DNA from: an uncultured Hyphomonadaceae bacterium
GTDB taxonomy: Bacteria > Pseudomonadota > Alphaproteobacteria > Caulobacterales > Hyphomonadaceae
Assembly: GCA_938011445.1 (NCBI GenBank)
Contig: CALLUH010000061.1
Span: 1 to 41,078 of the forward strand
Direction: 5' to 3'
DNA: 41,078 nt
The stretch's first letter is position 1, and each line of letters begins with the position of its first letter. This document shows positions 1 to 8,947 of this stretch, in pieces. The position numbers were made by a program, and so were the translations under genes. The notes below the pieces were generated by a model. The model worked only from the letters and a program-made list of their open reading frames with translations, was not told where the DNA came from and searched no databases.

Positions 1-4
1 GAAA

Positions 5-81
5 TGGCGCGAGTGACGGGGCTCGAACCCGCGACCTCCGGCGTGACAGGCCGGCACTCTAACCAGCTGAGCTACACCCGC
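5..81 (-). tRNA. tRNA-Asp (anticodon GUC)
   Basis: On the minus strand this folds as a complete 77-nt tRNA. The acceptor stem GCGGGTG pairs with CACTCGC, with one G-U pair. The anticodon loop sits on a five-pair stem and carries GTC. The T arm has the TTCGAGC loop, and CCA is encoded in the DNA. It decodes aspartate codons. The gene is transcribed toward the left window edge and lies divergent from the AsmA-type gene. Confidence 0.95.
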
Positions 82-112
82 GCATTTCCTAGCCCTTATG
101 GGCTGAAGCGCT

Positions 113-141
113 CGTCTAATCAAGGTCTTCTTTTGGGTCAA
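113..141 (-). promoter_or_regulatory. Probable sigma70-type promoter of tRNA-Asp
   Basis: On the minus strand a TTGACC -35 element (136-141) is followed after 17 bases by TAGACG (113-118). This would start transcription about 25 bases before the mature tRNA. The -35 match and spacing are good and the -10 is weak, as is common in alphaproteobacteria. A small hairpin (AGCCC/GGGCT, 91-104) would lie in the 5' leader removed by RNase P. The call rests on matching alone. Confidence 0.4.
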
Positions 142-233
142 GCTGAGCTTTCATTTATTTTTCTTCAAGCCTCGTTCATCGGCGGCAAAATATGTTAACC
201 TTGCGCCCAGATACCACCATCGGAGCAGGTTCC

Positions 234-2849
234 ATGAAACGCGTCCTTATTTCCATACTTGTCATTCTTGTCTTAGCCATTGGCGCGGCAGTCGGAGCGG
301 CGCTCCTGATTCCCAAAGAGGTCTATAAAGAACGCATTGAAGCGGCTGCGACTGGTGCAATGGGACGCGATGTTGCGCTTAATGGCGATGTAGGACTTTC
401 TTTTTTCCCACGAATCTCGGCGAGCATTGAGGATGTCATTGTGGCCAATGCAGAAGGCTTTGAGGGCGAGCACATGGTCAAAGCTGGTGCCCTGCGTGCG
501 TCGGTAAAATGGGGCCCTCTACTCTCGCGCAAAGTCGAGGTGCATGAACTGGCCTTTGTAGATGCTGACATTCGCCTGCAACGACTGGCAGACGGACGCA
601 CCAATTGGGCTCTGGGTGACGCGGCCGATGCCGAGGCTCCGACAGACACATCCGAAGGCGGCGCATCCGTAGATGCCGGCGTTAACCGGGCGCGATTGGT
701 GAATGCGTCCTTGACCTATGACGATGCTGAAGCCGGAACGGTTTACGAGCTGCGCGAGTTTAATGCCGAAGCTTCAGTTGAGGCGCTGACATCACCTCTC
801 ACGGCCAAGGGGGACGGGCTGTTCGATGGTGAGGCGTTTGCATTTACGGTCGATCTGGCTTCGCCACAAGCACTCATGGATGGGGAGGCGACCAACTTGA
901 ACGCCGAGCTTACCACTGATTTTGTTGACGTTCGCTATGATGGTAGCGCGACCCTTGGCGATACTCCGGCGGTCAACGGTGCCTTCTCGCTTTCAGCTGA
1001 CAGCATTGCCGCGCTCGCAGAAAAGGCCGCGATAGATGCTGCGACACTGCCTGTCGCACTCCCGCCACTTGGAAGCTTGCAAAGCGATGGTCGTGTGTCT
1101 GGCGCAATCGACAATCTGAACTTGCAGTTTGCCACGATGAAAGTCGATGGTGAAGCAATTGATGTCAACTTCACAGGTGCAGTGACGGTCGCGGAAGCCA
1201 CCAGTGTTGATGGCGACTTTTCCTTTAATATGGACCGTAGCGCTCAAACCATCGCGGCATTGGGCCTGGACATTGCACAGGCTGGTGTTTTGGAAGGTGC
1301 GACGGTCGCTCTGTCCGGCAAAGTTTCAGGTACGACCGATGCACTCGCGCTTGGCGGCAGCGATTTGAGCATCACCGGGCCGCTGCTTGACGCTTCATTC
1401 GGGGGCACGGTCTCAATGGCTGGCTCAGGACGGCTCGATGGCAACATCAATGCCAAGAGTTCACAATTGCGCGCGCTTGCCGCCGCAGCGGGCGTTGCGC
1501 TTGAACCAGGCAGTACACTTCAAAGTTTCAATATTTCGGGAAACACAAGCGGTAGCTTTGACAATGTGTCGATCAGTGGGCTTGACGTTACGCTCGACGA
1601 CATCACGGCCAATGGTACGCTTGGCGTTGACCTTCGCGGTGCACGCCCAAAAATTACCGGCGATCTGTCCACTGGCCCCATCGATTTCACACCATTTTTG
1701 GGCGAGACAGAGCCAGATCCGAATGCCCCAAAAGGCTGGAGCAAAACGCCTTTAGCGCTTGAGAGCCTCCAGACAGTTGATGCCGACATCCGATTGTCCA
1801 GCCCCGCTCTGACCATTGATAAAGTTGTCCTGTCTGACGCGCGGCTAAGCGCCAAACTCTCAGGAGGCAATCTGACCACCAATATTGAGCAGTTCAACGC
1901 CTTTGGCGGCCAATGGGGGGGCGATATTGGACTGACGACATCACGCGGGACACCGCAACTCAACATGGCGCTGACGGGTGACAGCATTCTGATGCAGGAT
2001 ATTATGGAAACTTTTGTCGGGCTCGACCGGCTTTCCGGAAGCGGTAAGTTTTCGCTCGACATTACTGGAAACGGCGCCAGCATTTATGACATCATGAACA
2101 GCCTGAACGGTGATTTTGGTGCCTCGCTCTCAAACGGGGCACTGCAGGGGATCAATATTGGCCAATTGCTGCGCACCACAACCGATCTTCGCTCAAGCCT
2201 TACATCAGGCTCATTCGATCTCGGCCTATCCCCCAGCACGAAAACGGACTTCACTTCATTTGATTCCGTTCTTAAGGTGCGCAATGGTGTGGCTCAGATA
2301 GAGCTTATGAAAATTCTGAGTTCAGCTTTTGGTGCGGACGGTCTGGGCCAGATCAATCTCGGTCAGCAAAGCCTAGATATGGCGCTACAAATTGCTGCAG
2401 ACGCGGCGGGACAAGGCAATCTGAACAATGTGCAGGTCAACAATATTGGTATCCCGCTCCGGATCACAGGCGATTGGCTGTCTCCCTCAATCGTGCCGGA
2501 TACGAGCGCATTGACGAATATGCTTGCGGGCGAGGCTGTCAACCGTGTTGGCTCGCTGGTTCAGGATCAGGTTGGCGGAGCTTTGGGCGATGGAGCAGGA
2601 AGTGCGCTTTCAGGTGTTCTGGGCAATGCGCTTGGTGGCAACAGAAATCAGGGACAGGCCCCTGCCGCTCCGTCCGGTCCAGCCGAGAGTCCTGCTGAGG
2701 CGGCAGCTGACGCGACCGATGCACCTCCTGCCGAAACGCCGCCACAGTCGGTTCAGGAGACCGTTGAGAGCGCTGTGGAAGACGGCATCGAAGACGCCGT
2801 GGGCGACGCGTTGGGAGGTCTTTTCGGGCGAAAGAAAGACCGGGAATGA
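234..2849 (+). CDS. AsmA family inner-membrane/periplasmic protein
   Basis: This 871-aa protein belongs to the AsmA family. Those proteins are anchored in the inner membrane, span the periplasm with a repetitive beta-rich body, and are linked to lipid transport or outer-membrane homeostasis. The N-terminus has one hydrophobic anchor (about residues 4-26) followed by the region typical of AsmA (about residues 28-75). The long middle is Gly/Ser/Asp-rich with alternating hydrophobic strands. The C-terminal 80 residues are Ala/Pro/Glu-rich, low in complexity and end in basic residues. The ATG at 234 is chosen because GGAGCAGG lies about 7 bases upstream and the signal anchor starts directly; a frame-compatible start at 192 would add 14 unneeded residues. 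It converges on the dehydrogenase gene with an 11-base gap. The family call is firm; the cargo is unknown. Confidence 0.85.
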   Translation: MKRVLISILVILVLAIGAAVGAALLIPKEVYKERIEAAATGAMGRDVALNGDVGLSFFPRISASIEDVIVANAEGFEGEHMVKAGALRASVKWGPLLSRKVEVHELAFVDADIRLQRLADGRTNWALGDAADAEAPTDTSEGGASVDAGVNRARLVNASLTYDDAEAGTVYELREFNAEASVEALTSPLTAKGDGLFDGEAFAFTVDLASPQALMDGEATNLNAELTTDFVDVRYDGSATLGDTPAVNGAFSLSADSIAALAEKAAIDAATLPVALPPLGSLQSDGRVSGAIDNLNLQFATMKVDGEAIDVNFTGAVTVAEATSVDGDFSFNMDRSAQTIAALGLDIAQAGVLEGATVALSGKVSGTTDALALGGSDLSITGPLLDASFGGTVSMAGSGRLDGNINAKSSQLRALAAAAGVALEPGSTLQSFNISGNTSGSFDNVSISGLDVTLDDITANGTLGVDLRGARPKITGDLSTGPIDFTPFLGETEPDPNAPKGWSKTPLALESLQTVDADIRLSSPALTIDKVVLSDARLSAKLSGGNLTTNIEQFNAFGGQWGGDIGLTTSRGTPQLNMALTGDSILMQDIMETFVGLDRLSGSGKFSLDITGNGASIYDIMNSLNGDFGASLSNGALQGINIGQLLRTTTDLRSSLTSGSFDLGLSPSTKTDFTSFDSVLKVRNGVAQIELMKILSSAFGADGLGQINLGQQSLDMALQIAADAAGQGNLNNVQVNNIGIPLRITGDWLSPSIVPDTSALTNMLAGEAVNRVGSLVQDQVGGALGDGAGSALSGVLGNALGGNRNQGQAPAAPSGPAESPAEAAADATDAPPAETPPQSVQETVESAVEDGIEDAVGDALGGLFGRKKDRE

Positions 2850-2860
2850 TCGGGCCAAAC

Positions 2861-3901
2861 TTAAGCGCTTCGGCCGATCCGCGCCTTGGCAATCCGGTCG
2901 GCAACAAGGTTGGTCGGCATTCCTTCTGAAAGGCTTTCATCAAGCACATCACCAAGTGTCTGCATCAGAACATCCAGTTTGCCATCCACCCAAGTGCGCG
3001 AATAGGCACCGGAAATTTCGGCCGCAACATTGATAATTCCGCCGCCATTGATGACATAATCGGGCGCATATAAAACGCCTGCTTTGCGCAATTTTTCGCC
3101 CATATCCGCGCTCGCTAACTGATTGTTCGCGCCGCCTGCGATGACTTTGGCGCCAAGGCGCGAGAAACTCTCATCATTGATTGTCGCCCCAAGCGCATTG
3201 GGAGAGAAAATATCCATGGGCTGATCATAGATCTCATCGGGCGCGACGATTATTGCACCTGTCTCTTTCGAGATACGCTCCAGCGCAGCTGTATTCACGT
3301 CCGAGGCGTAGAGTTTTGCGCCCGCCTTCGCCACATGCCGACAAACGTCACTGCCTACATGACCAACCCCCTGCACGGCGACGGTTTTTCCGCTCAGATC
3401 AGGGCTTCCAAAAGCGCGCTTGGCCGTCTCGCAAATGCCGCGATAAACACCCAAGGCCGTGACCGGGCTGGGATCACCGCTTGCTGCCGCGCCATTTTCC
3501 AGTCCGGCCGCATAGCTGGTTTCTTCAGCCGCAGCAGCCAAATCCGCAGGGCTCAGACCAACATCTTCTGCCGTCCAGTAACGCCCCTGCAAATGCTCTA
3601 CCGCACGGCCAAAGGCGCGAAAAAGTTCGGGCGTTTTATCCGTATGGGAATTTCCCCAGATAACCGCTTTGCCTCCACCCAGTTCGAGACCTGCCATAGC
3701 GTTCTTATAGCTCATCCCCTGAGACAATCTTAGCGCATCGGTCAACATGGCTTCATCGGATGCATAATTCCACATCCGGCACCCCCCAGCGGCCGGACCG
3801 AGCGCCGTTGAATGGATCGCAATTATCGCCCTTAAGCCACTGGGTTCATCATGGAAGACATGCACATCTTCATGAGAATCAAACGAGGGGTGATCGAACA
3901 T
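2861..3901 (-). CDS. Leucine-dehydrogenase-type amino acid dehydrogenase
   Basis: This 346-aa member of the Glu/Leu/Phe/Val dehydrogenase family probably deaminates a branched-chain or aromatic L-amino acid to the 2-oxo acid with NAD+ in the cytosol. The two family lysines are present: K66 in SYKNAMAG and K78 in GGGKAV, close to their places in Bacillus leucine dehydrogenase. GDPSPVTALGV lies near 142-152, and a Rossmann motif QGVGHVG near 177-183. The length fits leucine dehydrogenase better than the larger glutamate enzymes. The ATG at 3901 is preferred over a GTG 15 bases upstream because AAGG precedes it at proper spacing. It lies 93 bases downstream of the lipoprotein hydrolase on the same strand and may be cotranscribed. 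Substrate preference among Leu, Val and Phe cannot be read by eye. Confidence 0.85.
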   Translation of the reverse strand: MFDHPSFDSHEDVHVFHDEPSGLRAIIAIHSTALGPAAGGCRMWNYASDEAMLTDALRLSQGMSYKNAMAGLELGGGKAVIWGNSHTDKTPELFRAFGRAVEHLQGRYWTAEDVGLSPADLAAAAEETSYAAGLENGAAASGDPSPVTALGVYRGICETAKRAFGSPDLSGKTVAVQGVGHVGSDVCRHVAKAGAKLYASDVNTAALERISKETGAIIVAPDEIYDQPMDIFSPNALGATINDESFSRLGAKVIAGGANNQLASADMGEKLRKAGVLYAPDYVINGGGIINVAAEISGAYSRTWVDGKLDVLMQTLGDVLDESLSEGMPTNLVADRIAKARIGRSA

Positions 3902-3994
3902 AGCGCTGCCTTGCACAAGATTTGGCCAGAAACTGGGGTCTCATTGTCATAATGGCCTACGCGATGCAAGCGAAGACTAGACCACGACAAGTCT

Positions 3995-5038
3995 CTATTG
4001 CGGCGCCCATGGAATAGGTGGCGCGTCAGATGGTAAGTCCGCATCCGCATCACGCATAAACTCTAATTGGTCTTCAAACACAATCTCACGCTGCAAGTCG
4101 CGCATCAGCATATGATAGCCATTCTCATAATAGGCTGTGCGCACATGTGGTGCTAGCGTCGGTGCAGTGCGGCGCATAAAGTTTTCGGGGATAATATCGT
4201 CTTTCGCGCCATAGAGCATAAGCGTATTCGGCGGCAAAAGCGGCGCTGACTTATGGCCGTTTTCCATTACAGACACCACACCATAGACTTGATCAATCCG
4301 GTTCTCGAAAACATTGAGTTCGTCGCGGCCGCGCCGAACAAGCATATCGTAATTATCTGATGGGGTAATCTTCTGGACTGCAAATTTGGGCGGGACAACA
4401 ATCCAGTTTGGACGAGTTTTTGCAGATGCCCAGAGGCTTGCGCGGTGATGAAAGGGTAGCCCGCCCCAGCCGCGCAGGCCTGGCCCCGATAAGATAAGCC
4501 TATCAACATCGGCCGGTGGGTTGTCCGAACCGAAAGCGGTCATTGCCACCGCCCCGCCCATAGAGATCCCGACAACACTCAATGTCGCCTCAGGGTGTCT
4601 GGCCCGCGCCACCCGCACTGCGGCGCGTAGATCCTCGCGCATCAATTCTTCCTTGGGCCATTTCCCACGCCCAACGGATCGGCCAAAGCCGCGTTGATCA
4701 TAAGCATAGGTCGTAACCCCACGGGTCGCCCAATATGGCCCTGCATACTCAAAAGCGGCGGCATAATCATTCATACCATGCACGCCAACGACAACATATT
4801 CAGGCTCGCCCTGCCCGTCCCCTTCCCAGACGGTCAACCCCAGTATGGCGCCGTCAAAACTCGTAAATCTATTCGCTTCTGGGTCAAAAGCCTCCACAAT
4901 CGTCTCCTGAACAATGAGCGCCTGAAGATGTCCACGGGTTGGGGCGCAAGCCGCCACCCAAAGCCCAACAAGGGTTAAACCGATAAGGCCTGCGATATAG
5001 CGCTTTTTAGGGCGGGAAGGGTTTCTGTCTCGAACCAT
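3995..5038 (-). CDS. Lipoprotein alpha/beta hydrolase, monoacylglycerol lipase-like
   Basis: This alpha/beta hydrolase (347 aa from the ATG used here) resembles the lysophospholipase/monoacylglycerol lipase group. The nucleophile elbow is GISMGG (S159), the acid is probably D280 or D281 in YGAKDD, and the histidine is H309 in NGYHM. VHGMNDY near 87 is the oxyanion-side HG motif. The N-terminus is basic, then hydrophobic, and ends in a lipobox-like VAAC (C31), so it is probably an envelope lipoprotein that cleaves lipid or other esters. The start is uncertain: in-frame ATGs also lie at 5056 and 5071. All of them overlap the end of the upstream glycosylase gene by at least 64 bases, and no start beyond the overlap would keep the signal. 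The natural substrate is unknown. Confidence 0.8.
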   Translation of the reverse strand: MVRDRNPSRPKKRYIAGLIGLTLVGLWVAACAPTRGHLQALIVQETIVEAFDPEANRFTSFDGAILGLTVWEGDGQGEPEYVVVGVHGMNDYAAAFEYAGPYWATRGVTTYAYDQRGFGRSVGRGKWPKEELMREDLRAAVRVARARHPEATLSVVGISMGGAVAMTAFGSDNPPADVDRLILSGPGLRGWGGLPFHHRASLWASAKTRPNWIVVPPKFAVQKITPSDNYDMLVRRGRDELNVFENRIDQVYGVVSVMENGHKSAPLLPPNTLMLYGAKDDIIPENFMRRTAPTLAPHVRTAYYENGYHMLMRDLQREIVFEDQLEFMRDADADLPSDAPPIPWAPQ

Positions 5039-5568
5039 GTGTGCTTTTTCAACCATCCAGTATTGCGCCATGAGGGATGCGGCAGTGTGAACACCCCCTC
5101 ACTCTGATATATTTGCCATTGCCGAACCGTCTCCGTCAAGTTCCGCCCCATGCGTTTCCCCAGATGCCACTTCTGGGCATAGCCGCCAACCAGAAGCGTG
5201 ACCTCAATGTTTGGTAGCTGCGCAAGAAGTCTCGCCCGCCAGACCTCTGCGCACCGTTTCATCGGCGGAATGTCCGAGCCGTTTTTGTCGTAACCGGGGA
5301 AACAGAAGCCCATCGGCACAATCGCGACTTTGCTGGCGTCATAGAAGGCATCATCATCGACCCCCATCCAATCGCGTAAGCGCACACCGGACGGATCAGA
5401 GAACGGCTTGCCACTTTCCATTGCCAGATTGCCCGGTGCCTGCCCGACAACCAGTATTCTTGCCGTTGAAGAGACCGCCAGAACCGGTCGCGGTGCGCGG
5501 CTCATCTCGTCTTTGCAGAGCGTACAGGCACGAATGTCCCGTTCAAGCGAGCGCAGCGTATCTGCCAT
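4975..5568 (-). CDS. Uracil-DNA glycosylase superfamily protein, iron-sulfur type
   Basis: This 197-aa protein belongs to the COG1573 uracil-DNA glycosylase superfamily, whose members remove uracil from DNA in base excision repair. Motif 1 is GQAPG (42-46) and the C-terminal motif is HPSWRNT. Four cysteines, C15 and C18 (CTLC) plus C89 and C106 separated by 16 residues, match the spacing of [4Fe-4S]-bearing family 4 enzymes. The usual acidic residue after the first motif is replaced by NLAMESG, so it may belong to a subgroup with altered specificity. The ATG at 5568 is preceded by AGAGAG. It heads a minus-strand run with the hydrolase gene, which it overlaps. Confidence 0.8.
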   Translation of the reverse strand: MADTLRSLERDIRACTLCKDEMSRAPRPVLAVSSTARILVVGQAPGNLAMESGKPFSDPSGVRLRDWMGVDDDAFYDASKVAIVPMGFCFPGYDKNGSDIPPMKRCAEVWRARLLAQLPNIEVTLLVGGYAQKWHLGKRMGRNLTETVRQWQIYQSEGVFTLPHPSWRNTGWLKKHTWFETETLPALKSAISQALSV

Positions 5569-5718
5569 AATATCAAGCTCTCTTTGCGTAATATCATCAT
5601 CTATAAGCCGAACGAGCCAGCTCGCCCAGCCTCAAGTCTCACCGGGGCGCAACCGGACTGTTGAAGGCTGGGCCTCCCCGTGCCAAACTTGAAGCTATAG
5701 ACATTCCGGAGAACATCC

Positions 5719-7476
5719 ATGATTCGATTGCCAATCGCACTCAGCGCTCTTGCCCTTTTGGCCGCATGTGGGGGCTCGGAAACCGATGCCCCTGTTTTAA
5801 CCCAACCCGTTCCCGCTGAGGCGGCCAGCGACACGGCCGAAGCGTTATTGCTGCCGCTACCAAATGGCACAATGGCGGCTATCTCGGGCCGCGAGATCGC
5901 AACCCGTATCGAAACCTTGTCGGACGATATTTTCGAAGGCCGCGCGCCGGGCACACAGGCTGGCGAAGCATCCGCACGCTGGATCGCCGCAGAGATGGCG
6001 CGGATTGGCCTTAAACCCGGCGCTGAAGATGGCAGCTATTTACAGCCCGTCGATATGGTTGAGTTGACCCTCGACGCTGAAAACTCCGGTCTTTCCGTCA
6101 GCAAGGGAGATGTGCAAACTGACATGATTTTGGGCACTGACGCGGTGATCTGGTCAAAGCGGCAAACCGAGACGCCGCTTTCATTTGCCGGATCGGAGAT
6201 GGTGTTTGTCGGCTATGGTGTCGTCGCTCCCGAATACGATTGGGATGATTATGCGGGGTTGGACGTGGCGGGAAAAACTGTGGTTATCCTGGTAAATGAT
6301 CCGGGCTACGCCTCCCCAGAAGAGGCCCGCTTCAATGGCCGCGCGATGACTTATTATGGTCGCTGGACTTATAAGTATGAAGAAGCCGCCCGTCAGGGCG
6401 CTGCCGCCGCTATTGTCATCCATGAAACAGCGCCCGCGTCTTATGGCTGGGATGTGGTGGCCAATTCCTGGTCGGGCGGGCAACCGGATCTGGTGCGCCC
6501 CGATGCTGGCAAAGACCGCACGCTACTTGAAGGCTGGATCAGCAATGAGATGGCACTCAATCTGTTTGCGCAAGCCGGTCTCGACTTTCAAGCTATGAAA
6601 CTGGCCGCTGCCATGCCGGGATTTACCTCTCAGGATATGGGCGAGTTGACCGCATCAGGCACGGTTACACAGAAGCTGAAACGGCTCCAAAGTCACAATG
6701 TGGTCGGTGTTATTCCCGGTAATACGCGGCCAGATGAGTACATGCTTTATGTCAGCCATTGGGACCATATTGGTAAAAAATCGGGTGACAAGACAGGGGC
6801 ACCGGGCGAAGATTTTTATGAAGATCAGATTTTCAATGGGGCCGTCGATAACGCATCTGGGTCCGCAGCAACACTCGAAATTGCGGAAGCCATGATGGCC
6901 GAGGAACTAGACCGTTCGGTGCTGTTTGTGTCGGTCACCCTTGAAGAGTCCGGCCTGCTTGGCTCGGCCTATTATGCAGAAAACCCGACCGTGCCGCTGA
7001 ACAAAATCGTTGCAGGCGTCAATATTGACGCGATCTTGCCCATCGGCAAGACCCGTGATCTGGTTGTCGTTGGGTATGGCGCCTCCGAGCTTGAAGACAG
7101 GTTGAAGGCCATTGCGGAAAATGACGGTCGAACCATCGTGCCGGATCCGACCCCCGAAGCGGGTTATTTCTACCGCTCTGATCATGTCTCCTTCGCCAAG
7201 AAGGGCGTGCCCATGCTGTATGCTGATGCTGGCCTCGACAAGATAGATGGCGGCGTTGCAGCCGGACGGGCCTTTGCAGATGTTTACACCGCGCAGCGCT
7301 ATCACAAGCCAGCCGACGAGTATGATGCAAGCTGGGATATGTCCGGGATGGAACAGGAAGTTCAAACGCTCTTTACGCTCGGACGCGATATTGCAGCCTC
7401 CGATGACTGGCCCACCTGGTATAAAGGCAACGAGTTCGAGGCGGCCCGAACGGCTTCTCTCGCAGCTGCGGACTAG
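5719..7476 (+). CDS. M28 family zinc peptidase, lipoprotein
   Basis: This 585-aa exported aminopeptidase of the M28 family has a signal peptide ending in a lipobox LLAAC (Cys about 17), so it is likely anchored to the envelope facing the periplasm or outside. A PA-like insert occupies roughly residues 130-300. The zinc-binding motifs follow in family order: SHWDHIG, then VDNASGSA (bridging Asp), EESGLLGS (catalytic and ligand Glu), an Asp in NIDA, and RSDHVSF (last His). Such enzymes trim N-terminal residues from peptides. The ATG lies at the start of the signal peptide. The gene is divergent from the glycosylase, with about 150 bases between for promoters. The stop is five bases from the rlmJ start, so the two are probably cotranscribed. 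Confidence 0.88.
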   Translation: MIRLPIALSALALLAACGGSETDAPVLTQPVPAEAASDTAEALLLPLPNGTMAAISGREIATRIETLSDDIFEGRAPGTQAGEASARWIAAEMARIGLKPGAEDGSYLQPVDMVELTLDAENSGLSVSKGDVQTDMILGTDAVIWSKRQTETPLSFAGSEMVFVGYGVVAPEYDWDDYAGLDVAGKTVVILVNDPGYASPEEARFNGRAMTYYGRWTYKYEEAARQGAAAAIVIHETAPASYGWDVVANSWSGGQPDLVRPDAGKDRTLLEGWISNEMALNLFAQAGLDFQAMKLAAAMPGFTSQDMGELTASGTVTQKLKRLQSHNVVGVIPGNTRPDEYMLYVSHWDHIGKKSGDKTGAPGEDFYEDQIFNGAVDNASGSAATLEIAEAMMAEELDRSVLFVSVTLEESGLLGSAYYAENPTVPLNKIVAGVNIDAILPIGKTRDLVVVGYGASELEDRLKAIAENDGRTIVPDPTPEAGYFYRSDHVSFAKKGVPMLYADAGLDKIDGGVAAGRAFADVYTAQRYHKPADEYDASWDMSGMEQEVQTLFTLGRDIAASDDWPTWYKGNEFEAARTASLAAAD

Positions 7477-7480
7477 GGCT

Positions 7481-8272
7481 TTGCTCTCCTATCAACACGG
7501 CTTCCATGCCGGAAACCGCGCAGATGTGCTCAAGCATGCCGTGCTCCATGCAACATTGTCCCAACTCGTCGAAGCGAGGCATAAGATCTTCTATGTCGAA
7601 ACCCATTCAGGACGCGGACAATATGATTTGATGGGGAAACAGGCACGTAAAACGGGCGAGGCAAAAGCTGGCGTTCTATCCATGATGGATGGCAATGCGC
7701 CGCGTCCGTTAAAGCCCTGGTTGCGCACGGTTACGGATGCTGGGGTCGCTGCGTACCCCGGATCACCGCTTCTTGCTGCGACCATGCTGACAAACACGGA
7801 TAGGCTCATTCTATTCGAGAAACATCCTCAGGAATATGATGCGCTGCATAATACCCTAAAAGATGATCCGCGGGTTCAGACCAAAAGGGCGGACGGATAT
7901 TCGGGCGCCCTGAAGCTTGCGCCAAGAGCGGGCGAGACAATGTTGGTTCTGGTTGACCCAAGCTATGAGACAATAGCCGATATGGATACACTCGCCGATT
8001 GGATGCCACGCGCCTTGCGGCGTTGGCCAAAGGCACAGATACTTGTCTGGCTACCCTTGTTCCTTGACGAGCGTGAGGTTGAGTTCGGCGCGTATCTGTC
8101 AGATCTGACCGAAGGTTATATCACCGGTGCGCGCTGGCCCATTGATCCTGATAAAGATACCGCTTTAGAAGGTACGGTGATGATTGCCTTTCGTGTCTCA
8201 CCGGCAATCGGTGAGGCGATGACCGCCATCGGATCAAGCCTTCAATCCTGGTGGTCAACCGTACAAACCTAA
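7481..8272 (+). CDS. rlmJ: 23S rRNA (adenine2030-N6)-methyltransferase
   Basis: This 263-aa protein is close to E. coli RlmJ (280 aa), which methylates A2030 of 23S rRNA using S-adenosylmethionine. The family N-terminus (LSYQHGFHAGNRADVLKH) is clear, as are VETHSGRGQYDL and PGSPLLAA. Motif IV reads DPSYE where N6-adenine methyltransferases usually have DPPY or DPPF. A TTG start at 7481 is inferred: it aligns with the family start, and any start further upstream would overlap the M28 gene. The ribosome binding site is poor (TAGGG, within the stop region of the peptidase), which suggests translation coupled to the upstream gene. Confidence 0.88.
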   Translation: MLSYQHGFHAGNRADVLKHAVLHATLSQLVEARHKIFYVETHSGRGQYDLMGKQARKTGEAKAGVLSMMDGNAPRPLKPWLRTVTDAGVAAYPGSPLLAATMLTNTDRLILFEKHPQEYDALHNTLKDDPRVQTKRADGYSGALKLAPRAGETMLVLVDPSYETIADMDTLADWMPRALRRWPKAQILVWLPLFLDEREVEFGAYLSDLTEGYITGARWPIDPDKDTALEGTVMIAFRVSPAIGEAMTAIGSSLQSWWSTVQT

Positions 8273-8299
8273 GCCTTAGAGAACGGGAGCCGTCACGCC

Positions 8300-8848
8300 A
8301 TGACCCTCATTATCCGACTAATGGTGCTTTATATCCGGACGGCGTTTTTGAAAACGGCTATGGACATCCATAATAAGCATATCATGACGTTTCGCGTCTG
8401 GATCACCGATCATGACATGTTCCAACACATGACCAATAGCCGGTACTTCTCGATTACCGACATCGCGCTTATGAACTGGATGATTGCAACCGGCCTCTGG
8501 CGCGGCCTCCGCAAGCAGGACTGGACGCCTATGGTTGTGTTCAAGGATGGCTCTTATCTCCGCAGCTTGAGGTTCCCCGAGCGCTACCGTGTCGAGACGC
8601 GCCTTGTCGGATGGTCAGGCAATTATATCGTTTGGCGACATGAGTTTCGCAATCGAAAGAATGTGCTGGCGGCCATTACGAACACTGTTGGACGTGTGGT
8701 CGCTGCCGACGGGGTCCATCCAAGTGCCGATGATGTTATTGCGCGCCTAAAGATGAAAGTTGCCCCAACATTACCTTTGCCAGAGCTTTATCAAGCGAGG
8801 ATTGATCAATTAGAGGCTGAACGGGCGGTGTCGAAAAAACCAGTTTAG
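8300..8848 (+). CDS. Thioesterase-like (hot-dog fold, 4HBT_2 type) protein
   Basis: This 182-aa protein resembles acyl-CoA thioesterase-like hot-dog proteins of the 4HBT_2/THEM6 type. The pattern TDHDMFQHMTNSRYF near residues 37-51 matches the family's D-x-N-x-H-x-(N)-x-Y region and holds the expected Asp and Asn. FKDGSYLRSLRFPERYRVET forms the following strands. An N-terminal hydrophobic stretch (about 3-18) could associate with the membrane. The family hydrolyses acyl-CoA or acyl-ACP thioesters; the substrate here is unknown. GGGAG lies 9-10 bases before the ATG. It follows rlmJ by 27 bases on the same strand and may share its transcript. Confidence 0.75.
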   Translation: MTLIIRLMVLYIRTAFLKTAMDIHNKHIMTFRVWITDHDMFQHMTNSRYFSITDIALMNWMIATGLWRGLRKQDWTPMVVFKDGSYLRSLRFPERYRVETRLVGWSGNYIVWRHEFRNRKNVLAAITNTVGRVVAADGVHPSADDVIARLKMKVAPTLPLPELYQARIDQLEAERAVSKKPV

Positions 8849-8947
8849 CGCAAGGCTCCATCATGCAGCACACCAAAATTCTCGTGATGCGCGATATTTT
8901 CAATATTTAAGGTTGTTTTTTAATCTTATTGGTTGTAAATCGTTCAT

